From contig JACEEZ010011991.1 of assembly GCA_016584305.1 (NCBI GenBank), positions 560,001-624,000 on the forward strand: a stretch of DNA of 64,000 nucleotides, written 5' to 3'. Origin of the DNA: Chionoecetes opilio (lineage: Eukaryota > Arthropoda > Malacostraca > Decapoda > Majidae). Positions 43,261 to 57,100 of this stretch are shown here, piece after piece. A program made the translations under genes and the position numbers. Numbering within the stretch: position 1 is the first letter of the stretch; the number at the start of each line of letters is the position of its first letter. The notes under the pieces were generated by a model, which saw nothing but the letters and a program-made list of their open reading frames with translations, was not told the DNA's origin and did not search any database.

Positions 43261-43679
43261 ACACTGACTATTGAGGCCGAGCAACAGACGCCAAGTATCA
43301 TCAAAATACAAAGTACGTTTTCTGTGATCACTATGTATGTATGTAAACTAGTGTTATTGTCCTTAGAGCAAAATTCAAGTACAATTGAAGAAAGCCTTCC
43401 TAGATATGGAGCAGTTGCCAATACATCATGTAAGATAGATCTATAAATGTAGCATGACTTGACTGGGTTTCCTTTCTATACCCTTCTACAGGAACTACCG
43501 CGTGTAGGAATGACAAAGCTATGGTATGATATTCTTAGGGGTTAAATATCACAGACAAATTTTTTCCACTAGTGTATCTTGTACAATGTCCTGGGAACTT
43601 GACTGCCAGAGTGATCGTGCAGGACAGGAAGAGTGGCGCTGCGGTGACAATTACTGCATCAGGGAAATGCCGATGGTAT

Positions 43680-44398
43680 TGTAACGAAGGGCCTGGTTCG
43701 CCTGTACTGGTGAACAAGGCAAGGGTCCTTCGTTTATACCTCTGGGGCCTCGCCGGGGGTGGGGGTTCGAATCACGGGTCGAGCCACCACGTCCCTTTCT
43801 CCCAATTGGCTGAAGGAATAGAACAGAGGCTACAATGAGACCACCAGGCTGACCCGAAGGCAGAGTAGGAAAGACCTCGACCCACAGCGGGTGGACTGGT
43901 GGCGGCTGGGCCTTCCTGAGCGCCCTGAAAGGCCCGGTCCCCCCTCTCCTCGCCCTCCTGAAGGGGACGAGAGTTGCCTCGTCACGGCGGCGACTGCGAG
44001 TCAGTGTGAAAAAGGGCGCCGCCCTGTGAAGGACTGCGCAACACGGCGGTTGGACAGTGTGTTAATTGGGAGGGAGAGATTGTTCGCGGGTGCAGTGAGC
44101 CAGCCCGTGTGTTGGGAGGGCGAGTGTTGCGGCGGAGAGCGTGTACCCTGTGTTGTGTTGGGATAGCAGTGCCGCGTAGTAATACGCGGGCCACAGAGAA
44201 AGTGACTTGCGGAAATTGCTGGCCTGCGTGCCTTGTAAATAATGTACAGTGGGTATACTAGTGTGTAAATAAAAGCCGTGCACAGCACTAAAGGGTTTCC
44301 CTTCAGTCCTTCCCCCTTCCCGTCCCCTCCATAGCCCCGAGCCGTTATTTGTGTGACGAAGTTGAGGGTGGTGGATGACCCCCCCCTCCTTCGTTACA
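43680..44398 (+). mobile_element. likely solo LTR
   Basis: 719 bp beginning TGTAACGAAGG and ending CCTTCGTTACA, with a 4-bp flank repeat GTAT (43676-43679, 44399-44402). AATAAA near 44268 is placed as in an LTR. No gag-pol remains. The inner segment 43775-43904 recurs at 45231-45360. A 91-codon open frame inside is not recognised. Confidence 0.55.
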
Positions 44399-44608
44399 GT
44401 ATTATGTGTGCTGGCGATACTGTGAAGGAAGCTGTGGCCTCGAGACAAGCTCCCCTCTCTTACATAAATTAACAAACATAAGAACATGAGAAAATAAGGC
44501 AGCTACAAGAGGCCGTGAGACCTACACGTGGTAGTTCCTGTAATATGTTCCTATGATAAACAAAGTTCAGAAAGTACTTGCCGTCAGAATTCAATGCTGA
44601 GCTCAGAC

Positions 44609-44822
44609 TTAACCCCTTCACATCCAGATCTTTCCTTTCCTATATAAAATCCTCTGTTGTTAGCAGCCCTAAAATAACGAAAGAGTAACATTATACACCA
44701 AATGAGTTAGTGGACAAGGACACTAAACAGGTCATATCTATCAAAATATTACTTAGTCACTAAAAATTGACTAATGGTACCCAAATTACAATGGAAATTA
44801 CGTTCTGGGTGTGAAGGGGTTA
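44609..44822. mobile_element. piggyBac-like MITE
   Basis: TTAACCCCTTCACATCCAGA to GTGAAGGGGTTAA. Confidence 0.75.
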
Positions 44823-44935
44823 AAAGGAAATGATAGGGTACCCTTGTCATTGCCAACACCCTTATGAAATGACCTAACAAACATCAAAGATACAAAGTGG
44901 TGTACTACAGTCAATGACCTCTATGTACAGGTTGC

Positions 44936-45668
44936 CCATCACTGGTCCGGCAGCCACGGGACCTCAGGAATGCCCGATTTTCGAAATTTCCGGATTATTG
45001 ATGTGAGGCCCGGGAGTCACACTAGCCCTGTGTCCCGGGGAAACGGGTCCTCACCCACCACAGGCTCTAAGGGCTAATGCCACGGAGATGAGCACCGCAT
45101 GTCACGCGCAGCATAGCGTATGCTCCCATCTTTTGAATGACAGGAACTACCACGTATAGGCCTCACAGCCTCTTGTAGCTTCCTTATTTTCTTATGTTCT
45201 TATGTTTTGTCCCCTGACTATATATGCTGCATCACGGGTCGAGCCACCACGTCTCTTTCTCCCAATTGGCTGAAGGAATAGAACAGAGGCTACGATGAGA
45301 CCACCAGGCTGACCCGAAGGCAGAGTAGGAAAGACCTCCACCCACAGCGGGTGGACTGGTAACAGAAAATGATTACAGTGCTTTAAAGAATGAAAATTAA
45401 ATACAGCATGGCTTTTAACATCAGCAGCAGATTTTACAGCAGCAGATTTTAACAATTACACCAAATAAATGATGAGAAGGAATGCCTGTTTGCTGTGGGA
45501 AGCGTGAGCATACGGCTGATTCTGGGTACGGCGCCATCAAAACAAACGGCGCCTCCCGAAAACAGTGGCGCGACAACCCGGGAAATTTGAAACTGCGCTC
45601 CGAAATTCATGCCGGAAAACTGATGGCACCGGAATATTGATTGCCGGATTAGTGATGGTCAACCTGTG
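44936..45668. mobile_element. pogo-related non-autonomous element
   Basis: Imperfect TIRs CAGGTTGCCCATCACTGGTC and GTGATGGTCAACCTG bound ~730 bp. It carries a CR1 tail (45140-45207) and a 130-bp segment (45231-45360) shared with 43775-43904. Confidence 0.55.
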
Positions 45669-45843
45669 TTAGACTAGAGAGGTGGATTTATGAGACGGAG
45701 TTGAGTCCTATCCTTTATCTAATGGTAAGAACTATCAGTAGTAAATGGGCTCTTTGTTGATATCCATGCCAAGGATACGACCATGAGATATAGTGCAATA
45801 TTTAATGCTGAATAATGCAAGGGTTTTTTTTGTCATCCAAATA

Positions 45844-46236
45844 CAGGTTGAAGTTCCCAAACTTGGCATCCCAAGACTCGGCAACACCCAAAACTCGGCT
45901 ATGGTTCCGGATTTTCCAAAACACGGCAGAACACCCAAAACCCTGGGCGTAGTTGCCGGGTCGGCCGCTGGGTGCCACCACACTAGGCCGCTTGGTTTCT
46001 CCCGCCGATTTGTTTGTTGTTATTGTTCAGTGGTGTTGTGACTGTAGAGTTGTGTACACTGTTATTTTGTGTACTTCTACAGGTCTGTTATTGGTATTAT
46101 GGCTCCCAAACGTCCAAACGTGATTTTCATGCTTTTTTTTCCCCTTAATATATCTACGTTCTAAAAGTCGGAAAATTCCATTACTCGGCTCGGTGCTGGT
46201 CCCGAGGTTACCGAGTTTGGGAACTTCAACCTGTAT
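45844..46236 (+). mobile_element. pogo-like MITE
   Basis: Same TIRs; retains ATGGCTCCCAAACGTCCAAA, the first transposase codons, then deleted. Lies downstream of UTP14. Confidence 0.8.
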
Positions 46237-46380
46237 TAGTGTTATTTGGTCTTCATTAATGTTCTCTTGACAACAGACAGCACAACACAACACTAAACCC
46301 ATGATGATTAAACTTGACAAATCTGAAATGATCCTATGTGGTGACAGAAGCAATTTCACCAAGCTGCTGTATGCTCAGGC

Positions 46381-46592
46381 TTAACCCCTTGAGGCCCAGA
46401 ACGTAATTTCTATTGTAATTTGGGTACCATTAGACGATTTTTAGTGACTATAAGCAATGTTTTATAGATATGACCTGTTTAGTATCCTTGTCCACTAGTT
46501 AATTTGGTATATTCAGTCACTTTTTGTAATTTTATGGCTAACAACAGACGATTTTATATAGCCAAGGAAAGATCTGGGCGTGAAGGGGTTAA
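46381..46592. mobile_element. piggyBac-like MITE
   Basis: Intact; opposite orientation to the 44609 copy. Confidence 0.8.
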
Positions 46593-46910
46593 TGAATCTG
46601 TTACACCTTAGACAAGTGGTTAGTTTCACCATTACTTTTCCCTTCCTGGTTGAAAATGTTCAACTGCTATGATAAACATTGGTAAATACTTGATATATTC
46701 AGTATGGCTTTAGAATAGGGGAAGGAAGGCGTATGATTTCGAAGGCAAATGCAAGTGTTAACTTTTTATATCTCTATCACCATACATTTTATGAGGAACT
46801 TAATGACAAAAAGATAATAACAATGCCATGCCAGCTATTATTGAAGATGCTCCACCCAATACACTGCTTACTGAAAGTGATGTCAACTTATGAAATACCT
46901 CTGCATGAAC

Positions 46911-47169
46911 TACCGTAGATAACACTATAGTCGCCAGTCACTCGCCACTGCACTAATGTCGCCAGGCACAATATATTACGAATTTTAGCATCATTACAGA
47001 CTTATTTGACACTGAAGACATGTAGTGTGATGTACATAATATAAACTATTGTGCATACCTCTTCAGTGGCACATAAAAGTCTGTAGTGATGCTAAAATTC
47101 GTAATATATTGTGCCTGGCGACATTAGTGCAGTGGCGAGTGACTGGTGACTATAGTGTTATCTAGGGTA
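46911..47169. mobile_element. hairpin MITE family C
   Basis: Complete copy downstream of UTP14. Confidence 0.8.
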
Positions 47170-47541
47170 CAAGCCATAGTATTCTTTGCCCTTGAGGAGG
47201 TAGTTTCTATAAGACAGACACAGACCACTCTTAAGTCAACGGATAATTCTCCTGGAACCTTACTATGAAACTGAAAGAATGCTACCATGATGTGGGTTAC
47301 AATTTATAATGGAAGGCACAGGAAATAACAGATATGAATTCTAACTCATATAAACTGCAAAACAACTTTTCTCATAACATGAACTACTTTGAATCTCTTG
47401 ATCTTACTGTGAAACTGAACCTTACTGTGAAAGTCAAAGAATGCCACCATGATGTGGCTATTGTAATGGAAGGCACAGGAAATAACAGATAGGAATTCTA
47501 ACTATATAAACTGCAAAACTACTTTGAATCCCTTGATCTGC

Positions 47542-47856
47542 CTACCTGACTTTTCTCTTTGAGTTCCGCTGGCCAACCTTCCTCTGTGTGCCTCCACTGG
47601 CTTCCCTCGGCCTCTCTGTACCTCCACTGGCTTCCCTCGGACTGTCCTCTACCTCTGCCTCACCCCGGCCGCTCCTCTCGTGCCGCAGCAATTCCTCCTC
47701 CGTCATGGGCTGGATCACTGTGCTCATCTTGATCACCACGGGCGGTGCCGTCAGCCGTTTGTGCACGGCTTCCGGCACAAACAGGCGGCCCACCGGCGCC
47801 CTCACCGATGCCTCAAAGTCCTTCACGCCCTTGAAGGGGTATGGCAATTCTGACAC
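47542..47856 (-). CDS. UTP14: UTP14 last exon
   Basis: 104 codons plus stop: VSELPYPFKGVKDFEASVRA, PVGRLFVPEAVHKRL, VIQPMTEEE, then a basic tail containing a short internal repeat (REASGGT). Matches the PYPF...F...R.P.G C-terminal block. Acceptor CACTCCCAG. Confidence 0.94.
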   Translation of the reverse strand: MSELPYPFKGVKDFEASVRAPVGRLFVPEAVHKRLTAPPVVIKMSTVIQPMTEEELLRHERSGRGEAEVEDSPREASGGTERPREASGGTQRKVGQRNSKRKVR

Positions 47857-50800
47857 CTGGGAGTGGGGGGGAGAGGGGAGAGGCCACTGATGAGATGCAG
47901 CCCCTTGAGCCCAGAGTCAGAAACACACACGCACACACACACACACAACTGTTTATGTCACTGTTGCACAAACACACACACACACACAACTGTTTATGTC
48001 ACCATCAGAAACACACACACAACTGTTTATGTCACCATCAGAAACACACACACACGCACAACTGTTTATGTCACTGTCGCACAAACACACACACACACAA
48101 CTGTTTATGTCACCATCAGAAACACACACACACACACAACTGTTTATGTCACCATCAGAAACACACACACACACAACTGTTTATGTCATCATCAGAAACA
48201 CACACACACACACAACTGTTTATGTCACCATCAGAAACACACACACACACAGCTGTTTATGTCACCGTCACACACGAGACAGTAACCATAACACTATGAA
48301 CAACATTTTCTATGCCATTGGCCGCTACAGGAACTACCACGTGTAGGTCTCACGGCCTCTTGTAGCTTCCTTATTTTCTTATGTTCTTATGTCAGTCACA
48401 AATATGATGACTAAAGACTTAATGATAAGATGAAATAACACTCTCAAATCTATAAACAGACAGCTATTTAACCCCTTGAGGCCCACTGCCAGCCCAGAGC
48501 GTAAATTCCATTGTTATTTGGGTACCATTAAACGATTTTTAGTGAATATAAACAATATTTTATAGATATGACCTGTTTAGTATCCTTGTCCACTAACTCA
48601 TTTGGTATATTCAGTGACTTCGTAATTTTATGGCTCGACAACATTTTTTTTTTATAGCCAAGGCAAGATCTGGGCGTGAAGGGGTGACCCTGGGAATGCT
48701 AAATGACTGTTCAAGATGAAGTACAGTTGGTCAAGACTGTGTGTGGGAGGTAGGGGATCAGTCCACTGCTGACTGGCGGGTTTTATAACAGTTCATAAAA
48801 CCTAAAACCCCATAAAATACCCCCCTATAAAAACTAAAACCCCATAAAATACCCCCCATAAAACCTAAAACACCCCCCCATAAAACCTAAAACCCCATAA
48901 AACCTAAAACCCCATAAAATACCCCCCCATAAAACCTAAAACCCCATAAAATACCCCCCCATGAAACCTAAAACACCCCCCCATAAAACCTAAAACCCCA
49001 TAAAACCTAACCCAATAAATACCCCCCATAAAACTAAAACCCCATAAAAACCCCCATAAAACCTAAAACCCCATAAAATACCCCCCATAAAACCTAAAAA
49101 CCCCCCCCATAAAATATCCCCCATAAAACCTAAAACCCCATAAAATACCCCCATAAAACCTAAAACCCATAAAATATCCCCATAAACCAAAACCCATAAA
49201 ATACTCCCCCATAAACAAACCTAAAACCCCCATAAAATACCCCTCCATAAAACCTAAAACCCCATAAAATATCCCCCATAAAACCTAAAACCCCATAAAA
49301 TATCCCCCATAAAACCTAAAACCCCATAAAATACCCCCCATAAAACCTAAAACCCCATAAAAATCCCCATAAAACCTAAAACCCCATAAAATATCCCCCC
49401 ATAAAACCTAAAACCCCATAAAATATCCCCCCATAAAACCTAAAACCCATAAAACCTAAAACCCATAAAATACCCCTCCATAAAACCTAAAACCCCATAA
49501 AATATCCCCCATAAAACCTAAAACCCCATAAAATACCCCCCATAAAACCTAAAACCCCATAAAATATCCCCCCATAAAACCTAAAACCCCATAAAACCTA
49601 AAACTCCATAAAACCTAAAACCCCATAAAATACCCCCCCATAAAACCTAAAACACCATAAAATATCCCCCATAAAACCTAAAACCCCAAAAAACCTAAAA
49701 CACCATAAAATATCCCCATAAAACCTAAAACTCCATAAAATACCCCCCCATAAAACCTAAAACCATAAAATACCCCCCATAAAACCTAAAACCCCATAAA
49801 ATACCCCCCAATAAAAAAAATAGCTATCCCAATAAGAACATAAGAAAGTAAGGAAGCTACAAGAGGCCGCGAGACCTACACGTGGTAGTTCCTGTTACTT
49901 AACACTACCTACATCCACCTTTCATCCCCATCCATAAATTTATCCAGCCTCCTTTTAAAGACCCCAATAGACTCCGCATTGACCACCTGACGACTGAGTC
50001 CATGCCAATCATTCACCACCCTATTTGTGAACCAGTTTCTCCCAATTTCCTTTTTAAATCTACGCTTTTCCAGCTTGAATCCGTTACTTCTCGTTCTACC
50101 CTGCTTACTAGCCGTGAGAACTTTTCCTACCTCTCCTTTATTGTATCCCTTTATACACTTCAAAACTTCCGGATCGTCCCTTACTCTACGCCTCTCGAGT
50201 GAGTGTAAATTTAATAGTTTCAATCTCTTCTCATAACTAAAGTTACTTGAATGAAAACAACAATGGCGTGGCAGTGGCTCACCATGGCTTTGCGTAGATT
50301 TGCATGGACATCTGCCTTCTCGTTGTAGAGGACGTGGCCAAGGCGGGAGTCTTTCCGAGGGGCGTGAGGCAGTCTGAGCCTGGTGTGGGAGAGAGCGTGC
50401 ATCATGGATTAAACCCCTTGAGACCCAGAACGTAATATCCATTGTAATTTGGGTGCCATTAGACAATTTTTAAGTGACTATAAGCAATATTTTAATAGAT
50501 ATGACCTGTTTAGTATCCTTGTCCACTAGTTAATTTGGTATATTCAGTTACTTTTCGTAATTTCATGGCTAACTAGATGATTTTATATAGCAAAGGAAAG
50601 ATCTGGGCGTGAAGGGGTTGATGCCATGAAAGGGGGAAATGTGCCAGACATCAGAGGTCATATGGCACAGCATAATAAAGGGTCAGCGTTATAGAGAAAT
50701 AGTGAAACGGTGAGGGAAGGGAAAAGAACGGAATATTACAGCAGGATGGTTAGATCAGAGGAAGGATGTGATTTAAGAACATAAGAACATAAGAACATAA

Positions 50801-51130
50801 GGAAGCTACAAGAGGCCGTGAGACCTACACGAGGTAGTTCCTGTAACGCATTTGTTGGAGGAAGGTTAAATTATTCCGGGAAAAGGAGGGAGATTCCGGG
50901 AGGATGTCCGCAAGACAGGGAGGTAGGGAAAGGGAGGACAAGTGAGGGAAGAACTGGAAAGGGCTCAGTAGTAAGATGGGGGCAGGCTATTAGGACATGT
51001 TGGACAGTGAGAGGAGCTTGACAGGGTGTGTAGAGAGGTAACTGGCCATTCAGAGAGAGACAAGGAAGGTATGCTAGGCTAATGACCTTCCTATAGTCTC
51101 ATGGCATCTCATAATAGGATTCTACACATA

Positions 51131-51166
<36 letters not shown>

Positions 51167-54100
51167 CACAAAGGACTGGCCAAGGGCAAAAAAAAAAGTA
51201 GTAACACAAAGCCCCCTTAGTTGCCAGTCGCTATAAAGAAGACAGTAAGAGAATAATATAGAAATGGGACTGGGTCAATTTCGTTCGGGAGGTGTCTTGT
51301 CACTCCTCTCTTGAAAAGATTGAAGTCGTAGGAAGGTGGAAAAATGTAAACAGAAAGAGAGTTCCAGAGTTTACCCGTGAAGGGGATGAAAGAGTGAGGC
51401 TACCGTAGATAACACTAAAGTCGCCAGGACAACGTTTTTATTTTATTGACAGGCGTGGTGGCGTTAATACTTACATTTCTACATCCATGATTTCAGGAAA
51501 GTTAGAAGGGGCTATCTGGAGAGTCTGTGTCATATTGTGTCTTCATCTGTGTCATATTAGGGCTATAAATGAACAAATGACTAAAATATAACCGAGTGGC
51601 GACGTTGTTAACGGGCTACACTAAGGTCGCCATCTAGTGTTTATCTTTAGAGCGTCCTCCCGACGCCGTTACCCAAAAAAATTAAAGAGTTGGGAAATTT
51701 GAAAGCGTATATACTTGCAGATACAAAGCATAAAACAATGCTGAAACAGGGTAGATTATACAGGCATCATATAAACTACTGTGTATCATCTTCAGTGGCA
51801 CATACAAATCAGTAGTGATGCTATAATTTGCAATATATGGCGCCTGGCGACATTATTGCAGCTGGCGACTATACTGTTATCTACGGTAGTGGTTAACTCT
51901 TGCATTAGGGAGATGGACCGAATAGGGATGAGAATGAGTAGAAAGTCTGGAGGGATGGAATCATCAAAACAACTCACCCAAATCTTTTCCTTTTCGTGTT
52001 TGACATTTGAATATTAGGTCCGGTCCAATCCCCCCAGCCCGGCATTGCAGCACTCAGCCCGCCAGCCTGGTCCTTCCTGACAGCCTCGCCCTTCTCAACA
52101 CTGCAAACACCAAACACAACACACTTGACACACACACACACACACATTATAAAAGCTCTCCTTCTTCCTCCTTTGGGCATTAACCCCTTGAGGCCCAGAA
52201 CGTAAATTCCATTGTAATTTGGGTAGCATTAGACAATTTTTAGTGACTATAAGCAATATTTTATAGCTATGACCTGTTTACTATCCTTGTCGACTATCTA
52301 ATTTGGTATATTCAGTGACTTTTTGAAATTTTATGGCTGGAAAACATACAATTTTTTATAGCAAAGGAAAGATCTGGGCGTGAAGGGGTTCTTAGGGAGG
52401 TAATATGGCTTGGAAGAGAAGATTGCCACCTTTCTGCATACAAATTATACATATATTGGAGCCTCTTTACATAAGAACATAACAACATAAGGAAGCTACA
52501 AGAGGCCAGGAGACCTACACGAGGTAGTTCCTGTTACTGAACACTACCTACATCCACCTTTCTTGTATCCATGAAATGATCCAGCCTCCTTTTAAAGCTC
52601 CCTATTGACTCCACACTAACCACCTGTCTACTGTCCATTCCAATCATGGTTATATGTCTGAGTCCATTCTAATCATGTCATACATGAGGCGCTTATTTCA
52701 GAAAGTCGATAAGCGCCATCAATAAAAAACTAAGAAAATGGCTTCAAACTGTTTCAATGTTCAAAATAATGTCATATCTTTTGAACCCAGCATACAAAAT
52801 AATTGATTAAGTGCCTCATATATCCTGTTGCTCTCATGAACTAAACTTTCATTACTAATAAAAATCTTGATACCTCTCCACTTGTTATCCCTACATGTGT
52901 AATCCTGTCACTCACCTGAACTCCTCCATTAGATAGTCATCAGAAAAGGCCTCTCTGATGATGTCCTCTGCTGTCTCCGTGTGTGTGTCCTCCATGGCCT
53001 CCCCTGCCTCTCCCACACAGTCAGGCAGTGCGGTCATCAGCTGCTTGGGTTCCACCTGACAAAAGAAACGCTTAGCACATTAACCCCTTGAGACCCAGAA
53101 CGTAATTTCCATTCTAATTTGGCTACCATTAGACAATTTTTAGTGTATATAAGCAATATTTAATAGATATGACCTGTTTAGTGTCCTTGTTGACTAAATA
53201 ATTTGGTATATTCAGTTACTTTCGTAATTTTATGGCTCGACAACATACAATTTTTTCATAGCAAAGGAAAGATCTGGGCGTGAAGGGGTTCATTCAAAAT
53301 ACATCAAACCTACCCAGAAAAAAATTGTTTCGTCCACCCGAGTGAATTCGGTGTCAAAACTGGAAATTTACCAAAAAACTCTAATGCCTTACTTGTAAAA
53401 ATTTATTTGGATCCACTTGTGTCTTTGCCTTGTGAGTGGCGAGGGTGCCTTGTGAAGCCGGTGATCCCTTCAAGGTTTGTACTGCTGCTTGTAGCTTGTC
53501 CATCCCCCCCTCCTCCTCAAGGGACTCCAAGGCTTGTACAGTACCTGAGTGGTTCAAGGGATACAATAAAGGAGATGTAGGAAAAGTTCTTACGGCTAGT
53601 CATCAGGGTAGAACATGAAGTCACGGATTCAAAATGGAAAAGCGTAGATTTAAAAAAAGAAATAGGGAAAAACTGGTTCACAAATAGGGTGGTGAATGAT
53701 TGGAACGGACTCAGTCGTGAGGTGGTCAGTGTGGAGACAATAGGGAGCTTTAAAAGGAGGCTGGATGATTTCATGGATGGGGATGAAAGGTGGATGTAGG
53801 TAGTGTTAAGTAACAGGAACTACCACGTGTAGGTCTCCCAGCCTCTTGTAGCTTCCTTATTTTCTTACCTGCTCTCTCCTTTGTCTCATCGATGTTTTCT
53901 TGGTTGCGCGTTGAGGTGAAATCAAACTCCTCGATTTCTGAGGGTGCAATCGTCAACGCAGCCTTTTTTTTCTTGCCTTTCTTCTTAACTTCGGTCCAGG
54001 GGTCTTGGCTGTGCACTCCCAGCCTCTTCAGCTTCTTTTTGACTTTGTTTTTAATCCCAATTTCCACTTTGTCAAATAGGTCGTCGATGCTCAGTGCTTC

Positions 54101-57100
54101 TTGGTCTTGGTCTGTCCTGTCCAAGCTATTCATTGATTTCTTGTTCTTTTTCTTCTTAGGTTGTTTTGTGAGTGTTTTGAGCCCATGGCCTTCCGGTACA
54201 GGCTTCTCCGATTCAAGCTTCTCCGATTCAAGCTTCTCTGATTCAAGCTTTTCCGATTCAAGCTTCTCGATTCAAGCTTCTCCGATTCAAGCTTCTGCCT
54301 TTTATTAAGCTTTGACTTCTGTCTTTTTGTCTTGTGTTCTGTCTTGCTTTCCTTCCCTTCTTGTATTGGTTCCGTTCTTTCCTTCTTCTGACCCTCTTCT
54401 TCCTCCTCCTCCTCTTGTGTTTTCCCTTCCTCTTCATCCATCATCTCTGCATCTCCATCCCTTGTCTCTTCTCTCTCTGCTTCTAAGCGGTTCTTCAATC
54501 TCCCGGTCTGCCTGCTTCCTCCTGTTGACTTCTTCCCAGAATTTCTTGAAGCGCGTGAAGGACTCCTCCTGGTGTGGATGCGCTGAGGTCTTGGACGCAG
54601 GCAGATGTTTGAGCCAAGGGTTGCAGGACTCATGGCTGGAGCTTCGCATTGCACTCTCTCTTCTCCCTGTAATAACATAAGAAAATAAGGAAGCTACTAG
54701 AGGCTGGGAGACCTACACGTGGTAGTTCCTGTTACTTAACACTACCTACATCCACCTTTCATCCTCATCCATGAATTTATCTAGCCTCCTTTTAACCCCT
54801 TGAGACCCAGAACGTAATTTCCTTTGTAATTTGGGTCCCATTAGATGATTTTTAGTGAATATAAGCAATATTTTATAGCTATGACCTGCTTAGTATCCTT
54901 GTCCACTAACTAATTTGATATATTCAGTTACTTTTCGTACTTTCATGGCTCGACAACATCAATTTTTTATAGCAAAGGAAAGATCTGGGCGTGAAGGGGT
55001 TAAAGTTCCCTGTTGACTCCAGCTTTGTGAATCACTGGCTGATGAGACTCTATGCAACAAAGAAAAGAATAGGTATACACTAGTGACAAATGCAAGAGAA
55101 CCCGTAAATTGAGGTAAAAAGCATAAGGAAATAAGATACGTAAAGCCAGAAATACCCCATTTTTACCCATTCAGCATGAATATATTGCCTCTGCTTGGGT
55201 ATTATATCATGCAATACAGCCCCACACCCTTTCTTACCCCTTACATAGGCTTGAATATTGCAAGGGGAGCCGTAAATTGAGGTAAAAAGCAGAAGAAAAT
55301 AAGATAAGTAAAGCCAGAAATACCCCATTTTTACCCATTTAGCGTGAATATATTGCCTCTGCTTGGGTGGTATATCATGCAATACAGCCCCACACCCTTT
55401 CTTACCCCTTACATGGCCTTGAATATTGCAAGGGAACCCGTAAATTGAGGTAAACAGCAGAATGTATGTATGTATACCCAATGTACTATATGCACTTTAA
55501 TACTATGTCCCCTAATGTGCCTATATTATGTATCTTTTGGTTTTTTCTAGTACTTAAGTTAACTCCTCGTCTTGTTATTGTTGATTGTTTTGTCTGTATG
55601 CCTCCGGGAGATAATAAAAGCAGTACAGGTTGAAGTTCCCAAACTCGGCATCCCAAGACTCGGCAACACCCAAAACTCGGCTATGGTTCCGGATTTTCCA
55701 AAACACGGCAGAACACCCAAAACCCTGGGCGTAGTTGCCGGGTCGGCCGCTGGGTGCCACCACACTAGGCCGCTTGGTTTCTCCCGCCGATTTGTTTGTT
55801 GTTATTGTTCAGTGGTGTTGTGACTGTAGAGTTGTGTACACTGTTATTTTGTGTACTTCTACAGGTCTGTTATTGGTATTATTAAATTCATGCTTTTTTT
55901 CCCCCTTAATATATCTACGTTCTAAAAGTCGGAAAATTCCATTACTCGGCTCGGCGCTGGTCCCGAGTTTGCCGAGTTTGGGAACTTCAACCTGTATTAT
56001 TATTATTATTATTATTTGACGTACCTTCTGGCTGTGGACGCCTCCCTCGGCCACGTCCTCCTCCTCCTCACTCTCCACGGGCTGGGTGGCCTTACCAGTG
56101 AGCTCTTTGTACATGCGCTGGTTCTCCCTCAGCGCTGCCATCACCTGGGTGGGGGAGGGGGTGGGGGGTTACAGTACAAAGAATAGTTATCGAATATGTT
56201 TCATTTTTGTAAGTCTAACTAAAGTCTATTTTTTATATTATGGTCAAAATGCAGTCAGGAAGCCACGCCCCCTGCCTCCCCTTCTATTCTACGGGGCAGC
56301 TGATTGGTGCATTCCTCGTATCATCACCACCAATCACAATATCTTCACTACTTAACAGTGGCGTGACCACTGGACAGAGCAATCTTCACTACAAAGGGAT
56401 TTTTTATTTTGTCACCCTCTGTAGTGAAGATTGCTCTGTCCAGTGGTCACGCCGCTGTTAAGTAGTGAAGATATTGTGATGGGTAGTGATGATACGAGGA
56501 ATGCACCAATCAGCTGCCCCGTAGCATAGAAGGGGAGGCAGGGGGCGTGGCTTCCTGACTGCATTTTGACCATAATAAAAAAATAGACTATATCTGCTTT
56601 ATAGGCATGGTCAGCTACCAGGCTTTGTTGTTACTATTTATTTTTGTCCAAGGCCAGTCCCTTAGGATGTAGAAAATGAAAAGAAAACAAGCATTAATTC
56701 CCGGCATATCACCGCTTGGAAGATACTGGACACAGCTACACACACACACACACACACAAAGAGAAGGTCGCTACACAAGAGGACATACAAAACAACTAGC
56801 AAAAGTGAGATGCCTGAACAACATAAAGAAGTACAGCTTCCCTCATAGCAATGTAGAAGTTTGGAATGGACTAAATGAGGAGGTGATATCGGCAAAGAAT
56901 GTGCACCAGTTCAAAGAAAGACTGGATAAATGTAGATATGGAGACGGGACCCTGTAAAACACAGCTCTGTACATACACACACTCACACTCTTATCTGTGG
57001 TAGCCCTCAAGCCCTGTACACACACACACACACACACACACACACTGAGACAAGGAGACGGGACCCCACCAGTGTAGCTCAGGCCCTGTAAAACACCACT

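Noticed and set aside
43891..44166. 91-codon protein gene
   Set aside because: Lies inside the solo-LTR candidate, GC-rich, without homology I recognise.
47841..48346. His/Thr-rich frames of 100-150 codons
   Set aside because: (CA)n-array translation next to a UTP14 exon.
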